Origin: Ulota crispa
Taxonomy: Eukaryota; Streptophyta; Bryopsida; Orthotrichales; Orthotrichaceae
Reading direction: 5' to 3'
Length of the DNA: 64,000 nt
NCBI GenBank assembly: GCA_963920765.1
Contig: OY987244.1
Location: 21,990,358-22,054,357 of the forward strand
Position 1 is the stretch's first letter; the number at the start of each line of letters is the position of its first letter. The notes under the pieces are model-generated. The model was not told where the DNA came from. It ran no database searches and was given only the letters and a program-made list of their open reading frames with translations. Shown here in pieces: positions 12,848 to 24,070 of the stretch. The translations under genes and the position numbers were made by a program.

Positions 12848-13085
12848 TTAACCCCTGAGCGCCCAGAGTTATTTTAAGATTTAGGAGAAAATGGGGGGTT
12901 TAATGGCCACCACAGCTTGGAAAATTACATTCAGAAAAAGTGATTGCAAGATTTGAAAAAGGACTACCTTCTTTGCTAATAAGGACCAACCATGATTGTT
13001 TTCACCGTACAAATTAAGAGAAAAAGTGAGATAAAGTTTATGGGCCCATTGATAGTATAATGTCGACCAGGCGCTCAAGGGTTAA
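12848..13085. mobile_element. piggyBac-like MITE, 238-bp subfamily, copy 1
   Basis: Starts TTAACCCCTGAGCGCCCAGA and ends CCAGGCGCTCAAGGGTTAA. The element at 21927-22164 is also exactly 238 bp and is clearly homologous throughout, including a shared GTTTAATGGCCACCACAGC block, so the borders are secure. Confidence 0.9.
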
Positions 13086-13654
13086 AGCAAGAGAGTGCAA
13101 GTGGGCGGGCAACATAACCCTTAAACGATGGATGGATCACTGTAGCTTGCCCTGCCTGTAGCATTCTACAGTGTTTTGCACATGGGCACCAGTAGTGTTG
13201 CTTCAAAAAATTGGAAAAGTCAACAGTGCATGGTGCCCTCATGAAAATTGCAAGAACGACAGCTCGGGAGCTAACACCATGTATCACAATTTGGGCTACA
13301 AAATAAAATGAATGTATCTCAAGAGGTAAATTTTTACCTTCCATGGAGCATTACATTTTTATAATTACTTCTAAAAAAAATCAGATCAAAATCAGTCTTT
13401 TTTTGGGATACAAAGTTTTTTTTTGGAGGAAACGGACGTTTTTTGTCCGTGCCGACGTTTAGGGGTGAAGCCACGGACTCTTCTGAAGGCAGGGCCAGGG
13501 GGATTCCGGATTCGGTCAATCAGCGCCCTCCCTGATCCTCCAAATCTGCACAGTACCTCTTTCTCTCCAATCTCCATTTCTCCCACGGCCCTGTCTGTCA
13601 CTGCTGTAGTCCTGTAGTTGCCCATTCAACATTTCGACCGTCTTCCCAGTTCAC
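13086..13654. other. Non-coding, no recognised feature
   Basis: Overlapping open frames on both strands at 13334-13625 are short and without recognisable motifs. The region is locally GC-richer than its surroundings. Confidence 0.4.
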
Positions 13655-13657
13655 ATT

Positions 13658-14074
13658 AGGGGTAGTCACGGTTGGTCTAACGTGGAATTTTCAGTGAAGA
13701 TTGAGAAATTGCTGAGGGAATGTAGGAGCCAATGGGAGTAGTTTTTCATGGAAGGGTGTGACACCTCTTTTGTGGGTGATAGAGAATGAAGAATGAAGAA
13801 CGGAGAAATGTTTTACTTAGAGGAAGGCAACATGGCCATTGATTGGAGGAGCAGAAAAAACGAGGGCAAAAAGCAATTCACAAGCAAGTAAACAGACGGA
13901 TCACGGTAAGAATACTCACACAAAATATTTCCTCATCCAATTTCTTCATGCCTCGGCGTTGAAAAAAATATTTCTCAATCTTCATAGAACTGCGCTTGTG
14001 CAAGTCGCGGAGGAAGAGCCACAGCGGTTTTCCGTGAAGATTGAGAATGCGGAAATGCAACCGTGACTACCCCT
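13658..14074. mobile_element. MITE with 17-18-bp perfect inverted ends
   Basis: The left end AGGGGTAGTCACGGTTG is the exact complement of the right end CAACCGTGACTACCCCT. ATT flanks both sides (13655-13657 and 14075-14077), a 3-bp target duplication. It is 417 bp and non-coding. A GTGAAGATTGAGAA block occurs near each end in the same orientation. Confidence 0.75.
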
Positions 14075-14115
14075 ATTATATTCTAGGAGTCCGGATTCCG
14101 AAGTTGTACCATTAG

Positions 14116-14752
14116 TGGGTGTCAAACCTGGCATTTTTTAAGGTTTCCAGATAACTCTATCAGGATTTTTTTCGAAAGTTACAGGGTGGTGGTTGAACCA
14201 AATTTTGCAAAGTTATCACCCTTGCAAAGCTTCACAAACTACTTGATAAAAATTTCAGTAAGTCTTCATAACATATGTATGGGATAATGTCACAAAAATT
14301 GATGTGTGATATTAAAGAGGGAGGGTGTGATATTAAAAAGGGAGGTTGTGATATTAAAGAGGGAGGGTGTGATATTACAGAGATAATCGAGATTTTAGTT
14401 GTATGATTAGTAGTAACTCTAACCTTTGTAATATCACATCCTCCCTCTTTAATATCACACCCCTTCTTTAATATCACATTCCCTCTTTAATACCACACCC
14501 TCCCTTTTTAATATCACATCCTCCCTCTTTAATATCACGGATACAATCATTGTGCCCTCTTTAACAACACATCAATCCCAAACACAAGGACCCATAACTT
14601 GTTCCCAAACACTAGATAACTCTTTCCCTTGTCAGGCAATGCAAGAGGTGGGTCATAAAGTTATCAGGCCTGATAACTAAGAAAAAGCTCCATGTTGTGA
14701 GGTGACCCCACCTGGAGTTGTGGGGTGCGAGAAGTGAAGGTTTGACACCCAC
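14116..14752. mobile_element. MITE with GTGGGTGTCAAACCT ends containing an inverted satellite
   Basis: The ends TAGTGGGTGTCAAACCT and AGGTTTGACACCCACTA are a perfect 17-bp inverted pair. The flanking duplication is uncertain, perhaps the TA itself. Subterminal AGATAACTCT blocks recur. The interior is dominated by the repeat listed separately at 14308-14540. No coding capacity. Confidence 0.65.
14308..14540. repeat. Head-to-head minisatellite of an 18-20-bp unit
   Basis: About four copies of a unit like GTGATATTAAAGAGGGAG run forward (14308-14385). About six copies run in reverse complement (14434-14540). A transcript would fold into a long hairpin. It lies inside the MITE at 14116-14752. Confidence 0.85.
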
Positions 14753-16189
14753 TATTGTCTAGACGTTTGGACCATCGCCAATATTGAGCAACAAATCAAA
14801 AGAAAGAAAGGTTGAGGTAGTGAAGAATACCACTTAAGTTATTAGGATACCTTTCCATGGGGAGCTAGAGGGTCCAGACCGGCCTAGACGTCCAACCTCT
14901 AATTTTGCAAAAATCAAACTACATCTTTGGAGGGTATGAACCCAAAATTGGAGGTTACTTTCTAAACTCCACGCGTCATGAAGACTTCAAAAAAAATTCT
15001 CCGTTTTGCTCATGGTCAACTTGGAAGGGCTTCTGGTTCCAATTACCCATGGCAAGGTACCCTTAATGATCATTCTACTATTGTAGGCAAGCTTGCTTTC
15101 TATGCTCTTGGATCTACCACTGCCAAAAGCTGCTGCTTCAATATGGGCCTGCCTCACAGTGAAATGTGTGTTGATCCTTAAACCCTAATCCCCAAAGGAT
15201 TGAACATTTTCACCAAAAACTCTCCAAAATTGCCATTTTAGAGCATCAACCAAATTTGAAAACAAAAACATTTTTATGCATGTGTGACCGTAGGATCTTG
15301 TAGTAGAATGGGTTTGGAAGATGTGAAAAAAATATTGGAATTTTTCACTGTGTAGATTGGAAAATAGAATGGTTTGAATATTCAAAAATGTTGTTTTGGG
15401 TCTTGTTAAAAAGTGGGCAACTAAACTTTAGAAGGTGAAAATCCTCAAGGAAAATGCCATGTGGATGGTGCTTCTTTACATGCCTTATTCCACCTAAGTA
15501 AGGTACATGTCAAAAATGCTTCAAATCATTTGGGATTGTAAATACACATGGGAAAAAAATAGTAAGTTAAAAGAAGTGGAGAATGATCCAAAACACCATA
15601 TTGTTACGAATTTAATTATGGAAATGAAAAATGTCAATTCCCACAATTGTAATATTGCAACAGAAAATCTACATCCTTTGGTTTTGTTTTTTTCCAAAAT
15701 ATTGAAAATTGAGTCAAATAAAGGACTTCAAAGGTTTTTTTTTAGAGTAGAGAATCCATATCTATCAACAAATAATAACTCCTTGTATCTTTTATCTCAT
15801 TGATCAAATGGAATGACTCAAAGATTTCTACATTCACATAAATCTACTAAACCAATTTTGAATTTTTGTTTCTAAAAAAAGTGATTTTAAAAAATTTGCC
15901 CGCATTGTTTGCTGAGTGAAAATAACAACATGTTAAGCCACATCTTCTTATTCATACTTTTATATATCATGAAATTTAGTACATATGAAAGATAATCCTT
16001 GTTCCTACATTTCTTTTTAAATTTTAGCCTAAAATATGAAAATCTCCAATCATAGGTACTTGCCCAAAATTGCTATGCTGCTAAAAAAAGGGGGCTTGGT
16101 ACTATATGGGTTAAACAACTAGGCAGACAAGAAATGCCCGCTGATTATCTAAAAATTACTTTGTAAGATGGTGAAACCCTATTTTTATT
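14753..16189. other. Non-coding, no recognised feature
   Basis: AT-rich sequence with short open frames only (14978-15181 + and 15507-15803 + are unconvincing). Confidence 0.45.
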
Positions 16190-16680
16190 CATTTTTTTAG
16201 AAGTTATAATGGAATCATGATTTATCATGGAAGGCAGACAAACACCCTCACTAAATGTATATATATTTTTAGGTAGCCCAAAGTGTGAGAAGATTCAGAA
16301 ACATAACATTAGATCCCATGCTGCTTGTCTTGTAATTTTTATGGCATTGGCATGCATTGTTAACATTTGCAACTTTTGGACATAGTAGTATAATGGGTGG
16401 GCACTTGGCACGCCACTATGGGGGCATCTTTCATCTGATTTTTTTATGAAAGTGAGTATGGAAACATGGTCCACCATGGAAGGCAAAAAATAACCTCATT
16501 GAATGCACTCATATGTATAGGTAAGTAACCCAAATTGCGAGAAGATTCACAAATAGAGTGTTAGGTCCCGTGTTGCCCTTCTTGCAATTCTCATGAAGAC
16601 ATTGAGCATTGTTAGATTATGCAACTTTTGGAAACAATATGAAAATATGTGGGCATTTGCCACTCAAATATAGCGTCATT
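16190..16680. repeat. Diverged tandem duplication, unit about 245 bp
   Basis: The block with TCATGGAAGGCAGACAAA at about 16225, followed by GTGAGAAGATTCA and TTTGCAACTTTTGGA, recurs in the same order about 245 bp later with many substitutions. A TTAA-type right end (CGTTTAAGGGTTAA, 16709-16722) follows it. Confidence 0.6.
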
Positions 16681-16994
16681 GTAGCGGGCAGCCACATGAC
16701 CAACTTGACGTTTAAGGGTTAAACGTCATATTCATTAAAAAGGGAAAACTCTTACAAATTGGAACTTTTGGCATTTTTCTTCTGAGAACAAATCTGTTGA
16801 TTGTTTTCCAATGAAATGAGATATATATCATCCAAAAATATGCTCTTTTTGGACTGAAAGTTTGAAATTTTGAACAAAAGTTCATTAAGTAGGTTTCAAG
16901 TGACCTCCTTAATTCAATTAAGGTGGCTATTTTGGATTTAGGTGAAATACAAAATAGTACACATGTTTTTTCCATTTTAATGAATATCGTGTTG

Positions 16995-17542
16995 TTAACC
17001 CCTAAATGCCCAAGGGGTTAAAGGCAAAACACAAATGCATTCTAAAATGATACTTTTGTAACTTTAATGAAGTTTGTTTCAAAAAAGAAAACATGAATCA
17101 TGATGTTTAGTAATTATCCATATGGTCAAATATTCAAAAAAAAAATTTTACTCTTATTTAATGAATTTATAAGCATTTACCATTTAATATTCATCAAAAT
17201 TACAAATTTTATTCACAAAGTTTAAAATTTGGTATGATTGATTGAAAATATATATTCTATTTGAAAGTTCAAAAATGAAATATTTTTGATGGAGGGAACA
17301 TCATTATTTTCCCAAAATAGTAAATTTTGTAATACTAGCAAATATTGAAGTGTTTGTCTTTGAAAAATTCTCCTTGATGGAGTTTAACTTGGATTGACAT
17401 GATTCAAACTGGCTTGTAAACTAAACTTGCTCTCCTACATGAGAATATTCTTAGTTTTTTCAATTTTTTTTTTCTTCATTTCAGGCAGCCCACAAAAAAG
17501 GGCAGAGACCAGAAAATGGTCGATTGGGCATTTAAGAGTTAA
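16995..17542. mobile_element. piggyBac-like MITE, CCCCTAAATGCC subfamily
   Basis: The left end is TTAACCCCTAAATGCCC. The right end, read in reverse, is TTAACTCTTAAATGCCC. It is 548 bp and non-coding. The right TTAA is also the left TTAA of the element starting at 17539. A second GGGGTTAA at 17014-17021 makes the first 27 bases look like a tiny element of their own; I treat that as chance or a nested remnant. Confidence 0.65.
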
Positions 17543-18479
17543 CCCCTAAAGGACCGTTGTCCCTTTGGGGGACAATTGGGATTTTGGGCATGTACTTATG
17601 GCTAAACTACTTTGTGTAATTTTCTGAAACTTTTATGGAAGATGGGGAATTCAAAGATCTTATGGGCATCTAATTTTTTCCTCATTTTGACATTTGACAA
17701 AGAAGTTACGCAAGAATTTTTGCTGCCCAAGGGAGGGAGGGCAATCCGGGTAGCCCAATAACTTCTTTAAATTTTGTATTTTTTAAAAATGAAAATCTGA
17801 AATTGGTTCTTTAGATATATTTTTTGTATGTGGTGAGCTTTGAAACATTCCATTTCAATCAATGAGAATGAAAGTTATGAGATGTTTTAGTTTGTGGGCA
17901 TTTACGGATTCTCTACTCTAAAATTAGTTGTGAAGTTCTTTATTTTCCACAATTCTCAATATTTTGGGAAAAACTAAACCTAAGGAAGTAGATTGTTTAT
18001 TACAACATTATAACCGTTGGGATTTGCATTTTTCATTTCAATAATTAAATTCTTAACAATTTAGTGATTTGACTCATTTTCTACTTCTTCTTACTTACTA
18101 TTTTTTTCCCATGTGTTGTATAGTTCCAATTGATTTGAAAATTCTCCCACACATGCCTAACTTGGTCTTCTATATGAAAAAAATGAACCTCAACTTTGCG
18201 TCAAGCAATTTTTTTCATGTAAAAGTGATCAAAGGCTTCTAAATTTTTTGAAAAGCACAAAAAAAAACCATTTTTTTTCACTTCAGATGTAAATATCTCC
18301 CTCCTCTCCATTTAGAATGAGCTGATTTTTTTCCACAAGTACCTCTTCTAGTCTAAGACAAGATCTTTTGGTTGAATTTCCCAAAAAAGAAAAAAGAACT
18401 TACCTTCTCACTCATCCCCTAAAAGTGACAGTTTCTAATGATCATGACAGAAAAAAGGGCTTGATCCTTTAAGGGTTAA
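17539..18479. mobile_element. piggyBac-like MITE, about 0.95-kb subfamily
   Basis: Starts TTAACCCCTAAAGGACC and ends TTGATCCTTTAAGGGTTAA. It is 941 bp and non-coding, and belongs with the copies at 9885 and 19078. It shares its left TTAA with the preceding element. Confidence 0.75.
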
Positions 18480-19077
18480 ACAATGTTGCTTTTAAGGCAC
18501 TTGCTAGAAGTAGTTGCCGTTGGTAAAATGAATGTAATTCAAAGAGGTACTTAATCTGTCTCTATAATGCTAACTAAAATCTCTTTTCACTTATAGTGGA
18601 ACACACCACCTATCCAGTCGATTTTTGATCGCTTTCATCCTTGTACATTGTTGTATCACTTCACAATGTCCAAATTCATCCATCTAATCATTTATTTAAA
18701 GTTTAAAAGCAAAACTATCACGTTTCATGTTAAAAGTTGTCATAGACACCCTTTTAATTACATTTCCAGCAAAGGGATAAGTTACATCTTCATCATGAGA
18801 AGAGTAAAATGATTTCAAATGTAAGGGAGGGTTAAGTTTAAAAGAAGGTGTAGTGGCTTATATTACGGTCTTTGTAGGGATTTTTCACCTTCTCAAGTTC
18901 ATATTCAACTATATCTTGTATCCAAGTTATATTTTTTTCAAAGTCATACCACTTGGTACAAGCGTAAAAAACATAAATGCATGAATGAATTTTTTATGAC
19001 AAAGCTATATGCACTATCATAAACAGGTCACGCTATGCAAAGTTCAAACTTGGATTTTATTGAAATAACATGTAGGG
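18480..19077. other. Non-coding, no recognised feature
   Basis: AT-rich. An orphan GAGGGTTAA at about 18826 and GTAGGGTTAA at 19073 could be right ends of further TTAA elements, but no left partner was found. Confidence 0.4.
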
Positions 19078-19998
19078 TTAACCCCTAAATTATTTTGTGT
19101 TTAGAGGCCCAAAACTGCTTCAAAATACTAGTCCCCAAACGAGGGTCAAAATTTTCATTGAAACCTATTTTTTGACAAATCCAACTTTAGGATCCTTTGG
19201 TTGACGTGCACAAGTACATTGTCCCAAAATTTTAAAATGAACATCCCCATCAATTGCAAGAACAATGTGCCTAAACTTCAAAACGTAAGCTTTTCTAGTC
19301 CTTCTAGAAGGTGAAGTTTTGTTTTTCAAACTTTTTAGAGAAAAAGCACATATGTTGTATTTCTTATACAAAATTGGCAATTTGTTGGAAAACGGGTTGA
19401 AAATATACATAAAAAAAATTTAACCAAAAAAAAGTTTGGATTCAATTTTACAAAAGTTGTAAAGTGAAAGGTATTGATGAATGAAAGATATAATTGATAT
19501 GCTAATATGTTTTGGAAGAACTTGAAAATTGTTAATCCCAATGGTGAGAATGCTCTAACAATCAATTAGTAACTTTCATATTCATTTTCATTTGGAATTT
19601 TTCAAAATTGAGAGTAAAAGATAACCTTATATGTTTTTTCTACTCTTTTCCTACCTTCATTGCCCGCAAAATAAAAGTCCTTTTGACTCTTACCTCATTA
19701 TTTGGAATTGAGTGATTCAATTTTCTTGAGTAGGTATCAATCTATATAATTCTATAAAAAATAACAAATAAAATTCAGAATATATTTTTTGCTGCCCAAT
19801 TTGACATTGAAATTGAAAGAACCTTATACCTTTTACATTACTGATTAAAATGACATGATATACAGCTTCACACGTAGATTATGATGAGTAGCATAAATCC
19901 TAAAAATTTCATGAAAAATTTCAAAATTATGAAGACAATAGAGCCTGCCCGAGTTCTCATACAGCCCGAAGTGGGCTCCTCGGTCCTTTTGGGGTTAA
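19078..19998. mobile_element. piggyBac-like MITE, about 0.95-kb subfamily
   Basis: Starts TTAACCCCTAAATTATTTTG and ends CGGTCCTTTTGGGGTTAA. It is 921 bp. The left end has drifted after CCCCTAAA. The right end and the CCCGAGTTCTCA block just inside it match the other copies of this subfamily. Confidence 0.65.
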
Positions 19999-20922
19999 TA
20001 GAGGACGCATTCGAATCCCCGTTTGTTTTTGAGAACTCCTAAGTAAGCTTACGTTTATTTCAAACCTTGGTTCTAATGCTGAATCACATCCAACTCTAAG
20101 TAAAATAGATCCAATTATGTTTATTCGTATATTTGCATATACAAAGTCAAATCTGAAATGAAAGGAATTTTTTCCCTTGATAGAAATCACAAAGTCAAAT
20201 ACATACATACATGCATATATGGTTTTTTGAGTTTCTTGTAAATATTTGAGAACATACAGTAAATTAACTTGAAAGTATCACATAGATGCACCTCTCAAGG
20301 TACTTTAAAAGATTAAAGACCATCCACTAGAGGCTTATTTGCATTCTAATTTCAACCATAGTACTCCAAATGTGAATGACTAAGCATCACCACCTGATCC
20401 CAAAAATTAGGCTAGTTTTTGGCTTGCAAATGGGAGGGGTCATCCAATTTGGAGGTTGCAGGCCACTGTCATGGCATGTTTAGAGGCCAAGGAGCCTTGG
20501 CCCCCATTGGCTCCTTTGTTTTGTGCTCAAAAAGAACAAATTGTGAGTGAATCACGTTATAAGCAAAAGGTGGGCCTCTTGTCTCATTAGGTTTTGAAGG
20601 CCAAGAGGGTGATTAGAAAATAAGGTAATTTTTCAAGTCATGGCAAGTTTTGGGGTCACTCTTTCCAAAAGGTCATCCATCTTTGGGGTTGGGTGGGGCT
20701 CATTTTTGGGAGTAGGCCGGCCTCACTTCCCATAAGGCCATCTGTTTTAGGGGGTTGGGTGGGAATGCTCTTAGAGTTCACCTTCACATTTTTAGGTGAT
20801 GTTGGGAATGCTTCAACAACTACCCAATGATCACAATGGTCACAAGAAGGGAGGTGAAAATGGAATCATGTACTTCTACTTTAAAGGTTTCATAAAAGAG
20901 ATACTTTTATTTTGATACCTTA
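19999..20922. other. Non-coding, no recognised feature
   Basis: Short open frames only. Somewhat richer in GGCC-type words from about 20400 to 20760, without clear element ends. Confidence 0.4.
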
Positions 20923-21397
20923 GTGCATCTCCACTGGTCCTAGCTTGCTCAAAGGTTTTCATCTATTTTGGAAGGGCCCTTGAGTTCCTTGATCTTCACT
21001 CATGCTTTTCAAAAGGTGACCTTGCACTTCAACATGCCCCATAAATAATCATTTGACCACCTATCAAAGAAAGTAGAGGATAAAGTTCACTAAATTTAAG
21101 ATGAATAATAATAAATAGTGTCTTGAAGGGTCTTTGCTAGAAATAATAGGACAAAGTGTCTTGAGAGGGTTTTGAAAGGGCCCTCAACACTTTTTATCCA
21201 CTTTGGATGTGTGTTAGACCTTAGGAGCAGGGCATTTTTTTCTAACAAAAGGAGGCCAAAGTGGCAACGACTTAAACAAATGGGGCCTGATCCCTCCATT
21301 TATTATCCACTGTATTGCAGACATATGTGATCTGGTGAAAATGAGTGACATGCACACAAAAAATGCGTTGCTTAGGAGGGCACGGATAGAGATGCCC
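20923..21397. mobile_element. Probable Harbinger-like MITE with GGGCATCTC ends
   Basis: The left end is GTGCATCTCCACTGG. The right end, in reverse, is GGGCATCTCTATCCG. TTA flanks both sides (20920-20922 and 21398-21400). It is 475 bp and non-coding. The inverted match is short, so the call is tentative. Confidence 0.5.
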
Positions 21398-21400
21398 TTA

Positions 21401-21926
21401 GCATATGAAGAGCTTGAATCTCTGAGCCCCTCAGGACCTCAAAATGGGGTGCTCAAAAATGAAAAAGTTTTTGTTTGACTTGTTATAATCTTTCTATTAG
21501 TACGGTCAAACCATTTGTCCTTTTCCTTATACTTTGGAGCTTGTCTCACCTACCATTCAATATGGTTAGATTTTGTGGATCTTTGTTTGTGATAACAATT
21601 TGGTTGGATTGAGTGTGAGTGGATCTAGATTTTGATGAACATGGGTTGGGCGCTCACGGTTAACCCCATGAGACTCTCAAAGTATGCAACAAGAGGAAAA
21701 TGATCTTTGGGCTCAAGGCTAGGCCGCACCACAACAAATTGGCGTTTGTAAAAAAACAAATGGCCGCGTTTTTTTCTTTGTGTAAAAGTAGATTCCTTGA
21801 ATTTTTACACTTAATTTTTTTGGTCTATTTTGAAATGGCAGTTTTGAGTCTTTACAAACCAACGTCTCCAATTACCTCCTTTTGAATAGTGGAAAAGTTA
21901 TATTTTGTAGAATAATGCATGAAACC
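21401..21926. other. Non-coding, with one orphan TTAA-element end
   Basis: GGGCGCTCACGGTTAA (21648-21663) matches the right end of the 238-bp subfamily, but no left partner was found upstream. The rest is AT-rich without recognisable genes. Confidence 0.4.
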
Positions 21927-22164
21927 TTAACCCCTGAGCGCCCATAGTTATTTTTGGATATAGGAGAAAATGGGGGGTTTAATGGCCACCACAGCTTGGA
22001 AAATTACATCTAGAAAAAGTGACCGTAGGATTTGAAAAATGACTACATTTTCTGCTGATGAGGACCAACCATGGCTATTTTTACCGTACAATTTTTTTTA
22101 ATAAATGAGATGAAGTTGTGGGCCCCATCGACAGCATAATGTCGATGGGGTGCTTAAGGGTTAA
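21927..22164. mobile_element. piggyBac-like MITE, 238-bp subfamily, copy 2
   Basis: Starts TTAACCCCTGAGCGCCCATA and ends GGGGTGCTTAAGGGTTAA. It has the same length as the copy at 12848-13085 and is homologous throughout. The two copies date the family roughly by their divergence. Confidence 0.9.
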
Positions 22165-23968
22165 GCAAAATTTTTGTTCCTTGATATTCCCAAAATATAA
22201 TTTTAGTTCTTCATCCATTCCAAACTGGCTTCATTGACATGTGTGCAACGTTCTTTTTTCAGGCAAATTTTGCCTAAATCAAACCCAGAAATGACATTGG
22301 TGACTATTACACTAGAAAACCTAGTGAAAAGTTGGATGAAATAACCACCTCCCTCCTTGTGTAAACACATGGTTAGCCAGATTTTGGATGACTGTAGCTC
22401 ATTTTAGCAAATGTATTTGATGAACGTGCACATATTGTTCATTCATTCCAATTTTAGCCAATATTTTCTTATCTCATTTCATTCTGGGGTGCGGGTCGCT
22501 CTACCAGTCGACCTTGACAAAGAACAAAAAAAAACGCAACCCATGTGGCCTTGGCATCAGTCTTTGCTTCATCAGAACGTACAAATTACAGAAGGAATGA
22601 AACTCCTAACCGAGCTGTAATTTGTGAAGGTGGCAAGCTAGGGACTGTGGTGCAACTCAATTTAGTGCCGAGAGGCTGGGGTGTCCAACATGTGTCAATA
22701 TAGGAGCCAGTTTGAAACAATTTGGTAGCATTAATTTCTATTTGCCCAACTTGTGGATTATTATTCTCGGGTTCAACCCTGAATAGAAGGAATCTGAACA
22801 CCTAATGAGCAGATGCACTTGGACTCTTGGACCTTGGACTAAAAGCCGGCTAGACTGCATGAAACCGGGATTTCTGGCCCAATCTACTAAATCGAGTCGG
22901 TGATTAAGCTTACCTAGTGGAATTCCCTAATCCAGGTTTGGATGTAACTTATGGTAAATTCAGGGCAGAGAAGGAGTTGGGCCCGCTTTCAATTGGGACC
23001 AGCAAAGAAAATAATTAACAAGTCCAATAAGTCTTATTAGCCAAGAGTTTTAAAACAATCCAATGAGATTGCTCAAAATGTTTGGTTTTCTTGGTTTAGT
23101 ACCACGTCCAAAGATTTCTTTAGAAATAATTCCTTTACACTATCAAGAGGAAGATATACTTTAATCACATAGCGGGTAGATTGGAGGGTAGTTCAAAGGG
23201 CAGCTTGGAGCAATGTGCGCGGGGAAAAAACTAATTGGTAATTTATAGTTAGCTGGTGGAATTGGGAAAAAAAACAAGTTGCATTTTGAAATTGCTGAGA
23301 AGGAAGTCAATTCAATTTTACTAAAAAATCTAAATTAGCATATTACTATTACTATGTAAATTTAGAAAAATCTCTGGCACAGTCTAGCAAAAACCCGGTT
23401 GAACACGGAAATGGCCGGTTTTTAGCTGGTGAAGTCCAAAAAATTTCCCAAATACTGGCTTGGAGGGGAGCTTGGAGGGCAGTTTCAACGCCTTGTGAGA
23501 TTTGAAGTCAACAAGAAAAGGTAAACTCGAAGCTGCTGACCCAGCGTGGGCCCAGAGTCCCATCGCATCTTTGCCCACTTGCGCTCTAAATCCGGCTTTT
23601 CTCCTTTCCAGCTTTACTGCCAACTTTACTCCTAGAGCCGGGTCGTCTTCTTTTCTCTCACAATGTGCTGCCATCTGTGTTGCCAGTGCATCCACTGCAC
23701 GCGGCTTTTTTATTTTTGGTTCTCCTACTGTACTGTACATAATCGGTCCCGCCTTGGGATTTGCTAAAAACCAGCAAAGCAGTAACGTTCAACGTCAGCC
23801 TCCACGATTATGTTCAGTGGACTGCAAGAAGAGTACCGTGGTTTAAGCTTAGGGTTTCTGTGGAAGGTCTTCCATTTAACTTACATTTGTTAACGAGAAG
23901 GCATTGAAATTCATGAATGTGTTGACGTTATCACCTCTTTTGTTATGGCAAAGGCATGGTTGTCAGCT
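22165..23968. other. Non-coding, no recognised feature
   Basis: Overlapping open frames on both strands at 23384-23846 are of similar length and match nothing I recognise. I do not call a gene. Confidence 0.4.
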
Positions 23969-24070
23969 GCTTCTGTTTTTCGAGTATTGCTGGTGGGTTT
24001 CGAGTATTGCCGGTGGGTGGCGCTGCACGAAAATTTCTTCTGTTTTTCGAGTATTGCTGGTGAATGGCGG
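23969..24070. repeat. Short tandem repeat, three units
   Basis: TTTCGAGTATTGC[CT]GGTG occurs three times, two of them preceded by CTTCTGTT. Confidence 0.7.

Noticed and set aside
16995..17021. 27-bp miniature element TTAACCCC...GGGGTTAA
   Set aside because: The left end pairs better with the right end at 17542; the inner GGGGTTAA is probably chance or a remnant.
23384..23846. Overlapping open frames of about 115 codons on both strands
   Set aside because: Similar length on both strands, low-complexity composition and no recognisable motif.
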